In this document: one piece after another, positions 38,970 to 51,141 of the stretch
How the letters are laid out: every line of letters begins with the position of its first letter
How positions within the stretch are numbered: position 1 is the stretch's first letter
Assembly (NCBI RefSeq): GCF_018691265.1
Contig: NW_024881329.1
Location: 4,216,001 to 4,280,000, forward strand
Length of the DNA stretch: 64,000 bases
Origin: Tyto alba
Taxonomy: Eukaryota > Chordata > Aves > Strigiformes > Tytonidae
Reading direction: 5' to 3'
Made by a program: the position numbers and the translations under genes
Notes under the pieces: model-generated
The model's database searches: none
Told to the model about the DNA's origin: nothing
The model's input: the letters and a program-made list of their open reading frames with translations, nothing else

Positions 38970-41034
38970 GGGGGGTGTGTTTTTCACCTCCCTTTCAGAT
39001 TTCTAAGGGGTTTCTTCTGAAGTGACTTTGTTTTTTTAGCGCTGATATTCTCTACTTACTTAAAGAGCCAAGGTCTGTACTATAACCATGATCAAGCACA
39101 GAGACTACGCATAGTAGTGTGAAATTCAGTTTTAGCAGCCTAAGTCAGAAAGTTTAATTAGCAAACAGAAGTAGTTGATGTTTTCTCCACCAATAAAAGA
39201 CATGTCCCACCAAATCCTTTACTCTGTTGCAGAACGATTACATTAGCAGTGTTACCTTCCTCAGATAACTGCAACTGTTACAGCCAGCCAAAATCCCCCA
39301 AATTCTTCTTACACCTGCATGGAGTAGACTTTTGATTCAGTGGAGTTGAAAATGCTTGTTTACAAAATTAAATAACCAAGCATGAGGTTTAAATAAGTAG
39401 TCAAAGCACACAACTAAGCAAAATACCAATGACGTCTAAGCACAAATGTGCTGAACTGCAGGCCTCAGTCAAGCTATGAATAACTTTAAAATGTTGCATC
39501 TTATCGCAGGTTAAGATTGAGTATTAGAGAACCAGTAATAACAGTTAAGAGAGGTTCTGTATCTATGTATCAAGTAATAATAACAGCATATATGTCTATT
39601 GATACTGTGGTAAGTTTGCTGTAATGTCAAGTCTGATTCATTATTTTCACTCATTTATAACTTTCTGGAGGTTTTCCTTTCGAAGTAACACTTGTAAAAT
39701 ATAGATGCATGACCTAAAGGCAATTTGTAAAACGATTTGCCTGAGATGTTTCAGATCTACTATGAGGAAAAAAGGAAAAAAACAAAATAGGGTTTTCCCA
39801 GCATAAAACAACTTTTGTTTTGTAGACCTCAGAGCTGGTGGTAGAAAATGACAATAAGATGTAACCCTGAGCCAGAAGACTGGTTTTAAATATTCTAGTG
39901 AAATTCAGTTTTGAGTTGCAGCATGTTTTGCCCCTGACCTGTTCATTAGGTGTGCCATGGCAGTAAGTGTATTTACATCATCACACACTCGTGTGTGCAC
40001 ATCACACATGTGCTCGTAGAAGTAGAGACCACGCTAGAGCACATATGCAAGAGGAGATAGAGCTGATCGTGGGCAAGGCTTGCTTGGCTGTGTTTCGCTT
40101 GGCAACTTTCAGTAGCAAGGAGGAGGGGCTGGAAATATCCTTGCTTGTTATAGTTTTGGACAGAGTTCCTATTTTTATATCTATTGAAAGTTATCAGCAA
40201 TTTGCTCCACCATAACCTCTGCGTTATCTTTGTAAGGTGCGAAGCCCTCCGTCCTGGCCAACAGAGAGGGGCCAGCCGGGAGCATACAGGCAAAGCACCA
40301 GGGCTGGTGGTGGTCGTGAGGGAGCAAGAAAGGTCCATACATGGCTATCACACAGACTGGAACCCGCGTCTCAATCGTGCAGCCCTCCCCACCTCCCCTC
40401 TTCCAGCCTCAGAGACGGCCCTGGGGTCCCTCAGCATCTCTCCAGCTTCAGAGCATGAAAACAACTGAAAGTGAACTGGAGCAGGCTGTCTCCTCCTGCA
40501 AAAGGTACTCTTGGTCTCAGAATCGTACCAGGTGAGGTGTTTCTTTAGTAATTTTGGAAGCCGCGTGCAATACTGAGCCTTCAGCTGGAGTGCTGTGTAG
40601 TAGTTTGGTTACTCGAGCTGGATGGGTCTTCCCTGAAAGTGGCGTGGAGCAGAAGAAGGGTAACGAGGGCGGTCGGAGGAATTGAGAGCCTGTGTTAGGA
40701 GTTTCTCTGTCAAACCTAGCAAAGCAAAAGGCTAAGGTTACTCTCCACAAATATATACAGGAAGAAGAAGTGCTGCTTCACACAGAGGACAGTGTTACTG
40801 CAAGAACAAAACCATACATTTTCTACAAATCCATTCCTGAAGGTTTCTAAATATCAGAGAAGGGGCTTCCTGCAACAACACCCCAGTGTGAATACGGAGT
40901 GCTAGAACTTCCAGCTTTAAGATGTCACTTGATTAATTTGTGAAAGAGATCATTGGCTGTGAGGGCCTGCAAAGGCAGGGAGCTGGTCCACATCAGTCGG
41001 GACATCCCTGCTGCTCCGGTATTCCGTAGGTTTT

Positions 41035-41345
41035 AAAGGCAGAAGAGCCCATTAGACCATCTGGTCTCCGTACGACACAGGCCATAGATCTCACCCAGTT
41101 ACTCCTTGCTGAGCCCAGCAACTTGTCTGACTTAAGCGTTGTCTTAGAAAAAATCATTCAGTCTTGACATGAAGACACCAAGATCCATTTTTTTCCCTGA
41201 GGTTTGTCACAGCCTTAATCCCCCTGCTTTTAAAATGGACAGCTTTTCTTGTTTTGGTCTGAATTTGTTCACCAGCATCTTTGATTCTTATTACACTTTC
41301 CACAGACAAACTGAAAGGCCTTCTAGCATAGGAAATGATCCTGCC
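41035..41345 (-). mobile_element. ancient CR1/LINE-type repeat fragment
   Basis: GCCCATTAGACCATCTGGTC, ACACAGGCCATAGATCTCAC, CCAGTTACTCCTTGCTGAGC, CCAGCAACTTGTCTGACTTA, ATTCAGTCTTGACATGAAGA and later TCTGAATTTGTTCACC and GAAAGGCCTTCTAGCATAGG follow, in order, a highly dispersed old amniote repeat that I associate with the 3' region of ancient CR1-type LINEs, read on the reverse strand. Divergence is high throughout, so the copy is far older than the CR1 at 11.9 kb. The family is by recall. Confidence 0.6.
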
Positions 41346-41913
41346 TTAGCAAAGATTGCAATAAGGCTGGTCTGTGAGCAAAGACTAGGGTAAATATACA
41401 AACTGACCCAGAAAAGTTGAGGTTTTTAGCCATTCCTTCTATGCTCTACCTTCCATGTTTGGTCATCTTTCTGACATTATACCATGGTATTTTAGAAGCT
41501 TGTCTGAAAGCGGTAAAATTGCCTCAGTGCCTTGTTGCAGCAGAATCACCCAGGTTTGCCTTGGTGACTGTGGGATTTTGCACAACTCAGTGGTAAGGCT
41601 TTGGGATCCCTAAACATTCTTCATGTGCGTTGTGGGGGCAGAGGAAAGGGAGGGGCAGGTAGAAAAGGAGATGCTGTGGTATCTCTAGACATGCCAGCTG
41701 CCCAGGCTCTCTGCAGACAGGGACCAGAGGGCCCCAGTTACGATGTCTGTCAGTCTGTACTTACAACAGCACTGAGTGTATTTGAAATGATTTTTAAAAT
41801 ACTTAGGAAAGGAAAATATGCAGGACAATAAGACACAGAGTTGGACTCCTGAATGAGGATGTGTCTCCCTACATCTTTTTAAAGAAAAATAAAACGGGAT
41901 CTGTGCTTTCCAC

Positions 41914-41936
41914 TTTTTTTTTTTTTTTTTTTTTTT
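41914..41936. repeat. poly-T homopolymer (23 T)
   Basis: Uninterrupted T run. Simple repeat. Confidence 0.9.
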
Positions 41937-42539
41937 ACTGACCAGATCATAGTGCTGCCTAATGGGCAAGACTGGCCGTGCTGTATAGTATTATGGGGAG
42001 TTCCTTGTCCTGTGCTGAGCCAAGCTGTTTTAACGAGTGTCAGTCAGACTGGCATAAACTTCATCATCTGAGAAAGTGAGGGGAGTGTGTGTATATGGAT
42101 GTATGTGTGTGCATGTAGTACCCGTCGCCAGAGAAGGAACGATTATATATATGTAATTGTTGATCATTATTTAGAGAACTGTGAAGCCACACAGGCAGAG
42201 ACACAAGTGATACATGTAGTATGGAAAGCCATCACAGAACTCACATCATTTCTAGAAGAAGTTATTGCCTGCAGACTCAGCCTACAAGAGGAGATATTTT
42301 CATTTCTGTTGTGGAAAAAAGGAGCTGCCATTTTCTTGCCTCTGATAAATCCAGAGCGAGGAAGGCAAACTAGGCAGACACTACATCTAGCAATATCCTT
42401 GCCTTTACTGCCCTGCCACTTCAGGGCAGCTAATTAGGAGCAAATAAGGGCAAAAAGGGTTGCGATCGTAAAGCTGAGCACAAGGGGTCTCTACCTGTGA
42501 AAGGAAAGGCTGCTTATGGGGACAATCTTAACTGAATCA

Positions 42540-42625
42540 GGAGGGAACTACCCCCTTTCTCATTTTACAGAGAGGAAGAACAAGCCACAGAGGATAAAGC
42601 TCTGCTCAGTTACATGAAGAGGCAA
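42540..42625 (-). mobile_element. MIR-like SINE relic, short
   Basis: CCCCCTTTCTCATTTTACAG followed by AGAGGAAGAACAAGCCACAG and AGGATAAAGCTCTGCTC reads as the reverse strand of the MIR-like body ('ccccattttacagaggggaaactgaggcacagagag'). Only the central part is recognisable. Confidence 0.45.
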
Positions 42626-45600
42626 CCATTTTGCTGGGTAAGACATCTCCGTCGTGTACGAGGGCCGCACCTGACCATGCTGCTATGCCTTTGCCCAGGA
42701 CACTGAGACCCAGATGAAGACAACCAGTTGTTCATAACATCTCCTTCCATTGAGAGGACAGCAAATAGCTTCTTAGCAAAGAGGCTTCTCTTTGGAAGGG
42801 ATCAGTGGAGAGTCAGAAAGGAAAATTAAATTAGGAAGCGTAAAGCAGAGTGCCATGTGCAGTGGGCAGAAGAATATGCTGCCTTTCACGTGTGAAGCAG
42901 ATCACTTGCTAAGAAGTCAAATGAACTCAGTTTTTTCAGGAACATGTGAATATTTTTATAAAATAATGGCACAGTCTGTTTAGAGGAAAAAGCAAAACAA
43001 AACGAGTGGGGCCCTGAGACATGATGCAATTTGCATCTAAATGCATTTTAGAGATAAGAACGTGCTCAGAGGAAAACACAGTATTGCCAGTTCACGAGAC
43101 TTACTTTCTGGTATCTTTGTGGGAACCAAATGAATTGCAAAACATCTGCAAGGTCCAAAGTGTCAATTATGCCTTTATGTACGTGGAGGAAATGTCACAT
43201 GATGGAGGCAGTCATTGGACATGGTCAATTGTAGGGTTTTATCCTCTGCTTAGCCTTAAAGCCTCGCTCAACAGTCAGGTTAGACAATGGCACTGTCAGA
43301 ACGGGAGATGGATCAGTTTGGCCACTCAGAGGAGTTGCTTATCAGCACAGAAATTGTCCCTGGCCTCGGACAGCACTGACACTTCGTTTGCAAAGCCTGG
43401 CTCAGGGCTGCTTCGAATGAGTCTGCTTCCAGATTTGCACATCTAGAAGCAGCCAAACGAAAAACCGAACACAAAGCACAGCTATCAGCTAGGATTTGCA
43501 AAAGTAATCATGCAAATGAAGTAGGTTTCCAAAGTTTCCCTCAGACCAGATCTGTGTTTCTTAATCAGATTTCTTCTCCACATGGTTTTTAAAATAATAC
43601 CAACTTTGCAGATGCATCTTACAGGAAAATATAAAAGGAGGTTGTGCATCATTCAAGGACCGTAGGAGCTGCCAAACCAGAAGAATGGTTTTGAAAGGCC
43701 CATATGTGTGACTGCGAATGCCAAATATCTTCATTTTAATGGCTTGCGTGTTACAGTTTATATTGAGCACTTCAACAAGTCCCAACAATATTCTTTCCGG
43801 ATTTGCAAACTTGCATTGCTTCTCCAGGAAACTTTTAAATCCAGCAACGTTTGTAATATACAATTTGTGTGTGCATTACTGCAGTCAAGGTCTGCAGCAA
43901 ACAAGCATCTATAGTCTGTCAAATTGCACAGAAATGCTACTGGCACCATTTCCAGCTGCACTCTGGGCTGGGGTCCGATCTCCAGTTTCCACCACCTTTC
44001 ATCGCTCTCTAGCCAACACTAGCAGCATGCCAAATGACATGCTTAGGTCCTTCAAAGCCCACACAGATGCTATCAGAACCCGTGTGCAACACTAAACTGT
44101 CAGAGAGGAGCTGTGGGTGACATTTTTGCGGCAGTTAATGAAGGACGTTTCTGCAGAACCATCAGAGAATGCTGCAAAACTTGGCGGTTTCTTCAAAGTC
44201 CTGCTTCTAGGTGTGTGGAAAGAAAACCAACAGCCTGAACTGCATCAGCCTGGTCACCTCCACAGCTGCAACCAGCACCCCCTTACTCTTTAAGTACACA
44301 GCGTCTCATGCAGATTACTGGCATTGGTAAGTGCTGTTAGGCTTCCTATAGCTCCCCTCAAATCGAGGGAGGTTTGGATTGGGCTTGGAATCGTTATTCT
44401 GTTTAATTATTATATTACTGCACCACTATGGATGCTCTTGTAAAGTCTGACATCTGCGTGACTGGGCGAACGTGTCTGGATTCACTCGCAGCGGGTGTCC
44501 CACCAAATGGGATGCCATTCACAAGACACAAGCCAGGCTGGATAAGAAAATGAGCAGCAGAGGGAGGAAAGGGGTAGGCAGCTGAAGGAAATGTTTGATA
44601 ACTAGTAACTAACTCTTTATGACTCTGTGTGCTTCTGCTGTTGGACTGTGGTATCGTCGGTGTTGACACTGTATAACACAGCCTCAGAAGCTAGAGGGAA
44701 AAAACAGGAGCTCAAATCATGTCATCTGTAAAGAGTCTGGTGCGTGCTTTGGGTTTGGTTTCTTCCTCATTAGGTGGTGAGTGGTCTCCACATCATACCA
44801 GTCCAAGTGACCATATGTGGCATGATAATACCAACATCAACGATTCTGAGGCTGATCATAATACCAGGTTTACCCAACTCATATGCTCGTGACACCAGCC
44901 CTGGGCTTCACCGCATGCTGCATGCCCCAACAGTCCCTGCTCGATCGCCTGGACCTCCTCCTGCTGCACGTCCAGTGCTGATGCTGCAGAACCGTGCAGC
45001 TCTCCAGACACTGGAGGAGAGTAGGCAGAGGAAATCGCTGAATTTTGTATCAAAATCACTGGCGGAGATTGTAAACAATTTCAGTCTTTCTTTTCACGTA
45101 GAGCTTGCAGAAATCCTCTTGCAGAATTTTGTTTCTGCCAGACCAAAAGAAATCCAGGAAGCCTGGTACAGAGTTTGAGACCAATTTGTCTCAGCATAAA
45201 TGGGGCCGGATTACAACATGTCCGGAAACAGCCGCTGGATGGTGTGGAAACGGAGCCAAAGCAGGGCATTCACTTAAAAATAACTCTTTAGGGTAGAAGT
45301 AGAAATACGGGTCACAGCATTCTGGATCTGTACAGTCCAGGCAAGCAGACGAACGAGCAGAAAGTGAGATGCGCAGAACAAGTGTCTTCAATTGCTTTAG
45401 CAAGCGTGCAGACAAACCTCCAAATTATACATTAAGAATAGAATCTGTTCTAAAATGTAGAAGCCTTCATGTTGTTTTAACTTACGGTTTTGCATTTAGC
45501 CTAGCTATGTTTACCAGCGCAGCATCAGAGAGAGCTTGGGAGAGGTTGTACCTGCCAGAGAAGCTCAGGCCTGGACCGCAGGAGCAGCAGCCCTCCTCCC

Positions 45601-48600
45601 GCTCCCTGCATCCTCCCACCCTTGGCCTGCGGAGGCTGCTAAGCGCTTGTTTCGTCTAAAATACTGGTCAAAAGCCTGGATTTAATTAATATATCCAGAA
45701 AATGAGAATGACAGTTTTGCTGTGGTTGTGGCTAGTCCTCATAACCAACAAGTTACAACAAGGTAACCCCTACACCTAAAGAAGAAAAACAACTGAAAAA
45801 GGGATGGGACTTGCTCTGTTGTGGAGGAGTAAGTTGCCTAGTAACCAAAATTAAGGTATTTATTTAAAGTCGTTGGATAAGCCTACCAATACAGGTATTC
45901 CAGGAAAGGATGGAGTTTGTTTCACAGTTCCAGGAATGGAAGGGAGTTTTATGAAGTGAGCAGATGCGCATCACGTGTACTGTGAGATAAACCCACCAGA
46001 CAGATCTGAAATGCAGCACGGATTGGGATGGCTTACATTGACAGGAGTTTGGCTCCCTGTTTTGTAGGGGAGCATGAGGGAAGAGAGCTATACAAGATCG
46101 TTCTAGCAGTAATATTACTTGAAGAAATGATTCCTGGAAACTGTTTTTAGTCTGAATTTCTGGGCAACAGTTTCACTGTGCCAGTGAAGCTTGTTTAAGT
46201 AACAGCTCTGCAAAAGAGAACATTTAATACAGTGTAAAACCCAGCAGTCGATGGTGAATGGCTCAGGCTCCAGCCTGCAAAACCTCTCTATAGCAAAACA
46301 GAAATTGCCAGGAGGAGTCAGACTGTTGTTTGTCATCTCTGCAGTAGCCAATGGCTTATATTTAGGAAATTTAGTTAAGACCTAACTGGAGAATAAGCTA
46401 TCCATAAGAATGTCTCATTTCGGTGTTGGTTAATGTCCTTTCACATGTTTAGGAGAATTATCTGCCTACTAAACTGTAACTTCAAATAGAAGCGTTCAGT
46501 CCCTCCTCTTCTAAGCTCTCGTCATCAGAAAAAGAACACAAGAAAGTGTTTTATGGACTAATACTGTTTTGGGTTCTTGAGAAGTTGCTGAGTAACCAAA
46601 TGATAGGGTCAGGATTCCTTCAAAGCCAGTTGTGCATGGGAAAGTGCAGGTTTATCAGGAGAACAATTTGTATTTCTTTAAAATGTTACGTGACCAGGTT
46701 AGCTAATGAGTCATTCCTGTCCTCCACACAGGGCGAGGGTGATGCCGATGGCTCCTCTCAGCAGCTTCTGTCATTTTTTTTACCTGAAGAGTCTTTGCTT
46801 AACATATTTTATAAACCCAAACTAATTTCTGTCACACACTTATCTTGAACACTGGGCCCTACCTACAGCAGAATGTGTTGTCTTTTACTAAGCATACTGA
46901 GAAAATGCCAGATACGAGGACTATCCAGATGGTAGTTTCCTCTGGACTTATTTGAGACTATTGGCAGCACTTCCAGCTTTATCCTGCCTTAAAGATTAGG
47001 CTAGAAAGCTACAAACACGTTGGTAGCTCCTGTTAGACAGCATGCTTGCTGTCTGTAGAACGAAAAGGACCGTTTCTCCTCCAGCAGCCTTGTGTCTCCT
47101 CACTGACACATTCACTGATCACAGGTAAAATAAAAAGGCATTTTCTACTATTGTCACAATGAGGATTCGCTGAGATTGCATAAATGCACTGTTCCTCCAG
47201 GCCTGATGTACCTGCTGCTGGAGTTAGTGAAAATACTGTAAGGGGATGCAGCTGGAGCTGGGCCAGGCTTAGCGTTCTTCTGGTTACACAAGTCATAGGA
47301 TGAAGGTCGATGTCTCCCAGGAAACCAGCCTGCCACACCAATTCACCGCTAGATATCACGCTAGGGCTTGAAATGAATGGCATTTAGGCTATGAACAGGG
47401 AAGACATAGCTGCTTAAAACGGCAGCATTACCATTACATTTGTTTTCTGAGAGTCACAGCTCCTGAACCCATAGGAGTACATGAAAGTCTTAGGGTTTTT
47501 GTTACAAAAAAAGGATCTCCTTAGCGCTGTTTGGGGCAGGGGAGGGAAGCTAGGTAGTGTGATCAGATTGCAAAGCATCCTGAAAGCCAGCAAAACCTGA
47601 TTTGTATGCACCTGGCACATAACTGACTTCAGCTTGCAGCCTCTACTGCTGCTGTGCCCTTTGCTGGATCCGGGATGCTCACAGATGTGGGACAGCCAGC
47701 AATCTGAGAAGCAGGACTAGTCCCATGAATAAAGATTCCCATCTCCCTGCTGATCCTTTGCTGACCCCGCTTACCTAATTGCCTCTGCAGGGAGCCTTGG
47801 AAAAGATCGTATCCTAGATGAGTAGCACCACCGAGCTGTTCCCAAGGAGGACGGAGGGACACTTAGCAAGGGTGTGGTGTTATTGCTTTAATCTTTATGC
47901 ATTTACCTATATGGAGTCTACAAAACACCTCATCAGCCCCTTTGTCTGTTAAACACAAGTAAGGAAAGTTTAGGATGGTATTTTCCTTGTGGTATATTTT
48001 GGAGTTGTTAGTGAGGTAGGTTTGCCCCTAGCCAAGAAACCTATGCCATGCTGTTTATCGGTCAAAGATCGAGAGCAGAAAACATGCACTGAGCTGTTAA
48101 AAAAGCCCCACCATCTCTAATGTTATCCTCAGACACACAGCTATGGTTTAACCAGGTATATGGTGTAGGGGAATCATGCAATATGCCATTTGGTAGGTAT
48201 AGAAATGCTGCCAGCTGCTACCGATGGAGAAACATTTTGGGTGTTAGAGCTTCAGCAGTTGCTCAGCTGAGGATGCGTGGCCTTTAGGATAGAGCCCAGG
48301 CAGAGCAGATTGGGCCCGTTTTTTAGAGCCTCCTTCTTCACAGCACAGTGACTCGATGCCCAGTCCATCCATTTATAACCTGTGTGCTCCTCCTCCAGCT
48401 CAGGGCTCCCCGCTTACCCGGGGCTGCTGCCTCTTCCACGGCCCCATTCGCCACAATTCCATTTGCTCATTTTCCCTCCCTTTCCATATGCAACAGCACA
48501 AAAACAAGTTAAGGCAAGTTTTCCGTACCTAATCAGCAGTGTCCCCGTGTTTCAACGAACCTAGCCTGGACCCTCTTGAAGATGGATTTTGGCAAGAACA

Positions 48601-50487
48601 AAACACCAACCAGCTGAAAATTGGGATCAGTTGAGATGCCCCCTGAACGAGGCGCCCAAATTTTCCAAACACAGTCACAATCCTGCCCTTTAGTTCTTCA
48701 CTACTTTGATTAAACCCTTCTTCCTTTACACTCCTAGAGTTGGCCTCACTAGTTGTCCTATAATTTTTTAGATCTCTAATATGTTTATTTAAACAGATTT
48801 TGTTAGGATTTGAGCTTTATCCCGTCCCTTTTTTCCCCATTTTCTAGGCTAGGATTCTGTATTTTTTGTTACCTCTTCCTTTTACTAAATACTCGTCTTA
48901 AAAATACTGCATTTGATTTTGTATAATGGTAGATTTTGCTCCTGGAGCAACTCTGCCACCTTTCTTTGGCCAAATTACACATATGTCAGTTTTTATTAAT
49001 GAAACATTATCTAACATGATGCTTGCAGTATTCAAATCTATAAAAAAATCAACATTTAAATGCTTTAATTTTAACATCACTCAACTGGCTATTGTGAAAA
49101 AGCATTATCCTCATTTTAAAATCACTTCAGGTGTTTGTGCAATAAAATTAAAACTGTACATACTCATCTTAAAAAAAATATCATCAAGGTTACTCATTAT
49201 GTTCTCAGTGTTATCACTAGAGATTTAAACATGCCACATACTCTGTGGCCAATTAAAACACTCACTGCTCTGTGATTTCTGTCCTAATTGCAGCAGTCAG
49301 ATTGGAGTCTGGGTTTGGAGGGGTTTGGGATGGGTGGAGCAGGTGGGGAGTGGGATGGTGAGAAGGGCAAAAATTTCTCTGTTTATTCCTGCATGAAATA
49401 TAGGAATACGTATTTTAAGAAACTTCCAGCTTGACCGCATGAATCTTAAACATCAAATGAGTCAGAACTTTTTTGTTATTGCCTTCCTTGGTTTGAGAAG
49501 ACAGACAAGGTTTTGAAAATGCACATGAGGATTTCAACCGGTAATTTTAAAGTCGATGCAATTTGCTCCCTTCATCTCAAAGACAGGGCAATTCTGAAGT
49601 GCTACGTTAAAACGGTAAAAGATACAAACAGTTCCAGTGCCAAACATCTTGACTGAAAAGTCCAACCGTTGTGAGAATGGGAGCAGTACACACATTTAAA
49701 TTTTCCAACCCCAGTACCATTAGCTGTTACCAAAATGTGCAGTGTTAAGCTCAGCACCGGCGCTGGGGCTGCAGCTCACCGGGGTTGAACCAGGGTCTGG
49801 TGCGCGGCTCTGGACAAGGGTCTCTGTCCCCAGACAACCCGGCCTGCTTGGTGCCCTTCTTTGCCTGTTGCTCTTTTGCTTCCCCCGTAACTGGGCCCAG
49901 GCCCAGTTGTCTCCGCAGCTTACCTGGTCTGGACTCGCAGCTTCACTTCTTGCTCAAGGCTAAGACCCTCTGTGACAGGAGCAGAAGCGGGGCTCTGCGT
50001 GCACCCCTTCGCCCCGAAACGCGGCAGCACGTGGGAAAATGTACCGACCGCGGTGCCTCTGCTCGTCTTCCCCCCTCGCTCCCCTCGGCCTTAGCAGCGG
50101 CGCTCCGCACGGCGCTGCCTCTGCTCTCTCCTTTTCGAGGTGGGCACTCGGCGGTCCGGGGGGGATGCGCTCGGGTGAGCTGATTGCAACGTAGATTTTG
50201 GAAGATGGCTCAAACTGCTTTTTCTCTAGAATGCCTAGATAAGGGGGGCCCGTGCCCCGAGACTCCCATGCTTGGTCCCCTTTGGGTGCCACGCTCCCAC
50301 CCACGGCAGCACCCCGGGGGTGTTAACCCTTCCCCTGAAGAAATCTGCAAGGTGGTGGTTTTGCTTTGGTTTACCTTGTTGGTTTTTTTTTCCTCTCGTG
50401 CGGCATCTGCCTTCAGCCGCGCTGCGGCCGGGGCCCCGTGGGAGGGGCAGTCACCTTCCCCCCACCCGGGGGCGCGGAGCGGCGCGC

Positions 50488-50496
50488 AGGGGGCGC
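50488..50496 (+). promoter_or_regulatory. CTCF-like core motif
   Basis: AGGGGGCGC is the core of the vertebrate CTCF consensus, but the flanking GCGCGC on its left departs from the expected CCACY, so this is a partial match in GC-rich sequence and may be chance. Confidence 0.25.
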
Positions 50497-50583
50497 GCAG
50501 GGAGGGTGCGGAGGGCGCGCAGCGAGGCGCGCGGGGGGGCGCGGGGGGGAGGAGGGGCGTAGAGGCGCGCGGTGGGGGGCGCG

Positions 50584-50624
50584 GAGGGAGGGAGGGAGGG
50601 AGGGAGGGAGGGAGGGAGGGAGGG
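50584..50624 (+). repeat. (GGGA)n tetranucleotide repeat, G-quadruplex-prone
   Basis: About ten units of GGGA in tandem inside the CpG island. Four or more closely spaced GGG runs satisfy the usual G-quadruplex rule many times over on the + strand. Such repeats vary in length and are hard to assemble. Confidence 0.9.
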
Positions 50625-50690
50625 GCGCGGAAGGGGCGCGCGGAGGGGCGCGGAAGGGCGCGCGGAGGGGCGCGGAAGGGCGCGCGCGCG
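50621..50690 (+). repeat. 22-bp GC-rich tandem repeat, about three units
   Basis: Three consecutive units of AGGGGCGCGGAAGGGCGCGC-type sequence: 50621-50643 (23 bp with one extra G), 50644-50665 (22 bp) and 50666-50690 (extended by CG repeats). It abuts the GGGA tract. Related degenerate units appear upstream from about 50480. Probably a locally expanded minisatellite in the island. Confidence 0.85.
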
Positions 50691-50704
50691 CTAGCGCGGC
50701 GGGG

Positions 50705-50717
50705 CCAGCAGAGGGAG
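50705..50717 (+). promoter_or_regulatory. CTCF-like site
   Basis: CCAGCAGAGGGAG matches 12 of 13 positions of the CTCF core CCASYAGRKGGCR, differing only where C is expected and A is found. Together with the partial core at 50488 in the same orientation, it makes this island a reasonable insulator candidate. Motif evidence only. Confidence 0.35.
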
Positions 50718-50839
50718 CGCGCGCGCCGCGGTGCTGTTGCGCCCGGCCCCGCGCCCGGCCGCGCGCCCGGCGGGACTCGGGTGTGTTCGGGGAAAGCGAA
50801 GGGGTTGCCGAACCCGCTCCCCAGCCCGTGCCGGTGCGA

Positions 50840-51141
50840 TTTTTTTTTTTTTTTTCCCCCCATCGCCTCCAGGCCGCAAGGCGACCCGCGCAGGGCTCTG
50901 CTTTGTCCTTCCCGGCAGCTCTTCTTTAACCGCGCTGCAAAATCCACGACCAGCCACTTTGCTTTGCAAGCAGCCGCTGTTTCAGGGAGTGCCATCTCCA
51001 GGACGCCGCTGGTGCTTGAAGTGTGGTGAGCGTCGCCTCTGCAGCTGCTGTGAACGTCTCTGACTACAAGCGCTGGAGCTATCACAGCTGTCCTCGGGCC
51101 CAAAACCTGGTGGCCCTTGGTGCAGGACTGGTTTGAATAAA
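50840..51141 (+). other. possible non-coding exon: strong acceptor, donor-like site and poly(A) signal
   Basis: A T16-C6 polypyrimidine tract (50840-50861) runs into CGCCTCCAG, a textbook-looking 3' splice site with AG at 50871-50872. About 150 bases later GTGTG/GTGAGCG gives a possible donor near 51027, and AATAAA stands at 51136-51141. A possible upstream donor (CTCGG/GTGAGC) sits near 50174. These parts could form an internal or terminal exon of a non-coding transcript starting in the CpG island. The sequence has no conserved open frame. Splice-like motifs are common by chance, so confidence is low. Confidence 0.25.

Larger units (their letters stand above)
36501..49740. other. intergenic sequence without recognisable gene
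   Basis: About 13 kb of moderately AT-rich DNA. The longest open frames (141 codons at 43021-43446, 134 codons at 44774-45178) have no domain, no codon pattern I recognise and no splice context that helps. Named contents are homopolymers, one older CR1-type fragment and a MIR-like piece, listed separately. I see nothing else. Confidence 0.65.
49745..51141. promoter_or_regulatory. CpG island between KCNQ1 and its expected downstream neighbour
   Basis: The densest CpG island in the window. CpGs rise from about 49.75 kb, peak at 50.40-50.78 kb where GCGCGC strings dominate, and fade by about 51.06 kb. Islands of this strength in vertebrates normally mark promoters, yet no coding exon is recognisable. 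The long open frames on both strands (281 codons + and 317 codons -) are made of Arg/Gly/Ala/Pro from GC-rich repeats and are not credible proteins. No homology to the CDK-inhibitor domain of CDKN1C is seen. Candidate roles are the promoter of a non-coding RNA or of a gene starting here and splicing onward, or an insulator, given the CTCF-like motifs inside. Function is inference; composition is direct. Confidence 0.6.

Noticed and set aside
43021..43446. 141-codon + strand open frame
   Set aside because: No recognised domain, no promoter or splice context, and length not beyond chance in 64 kb.
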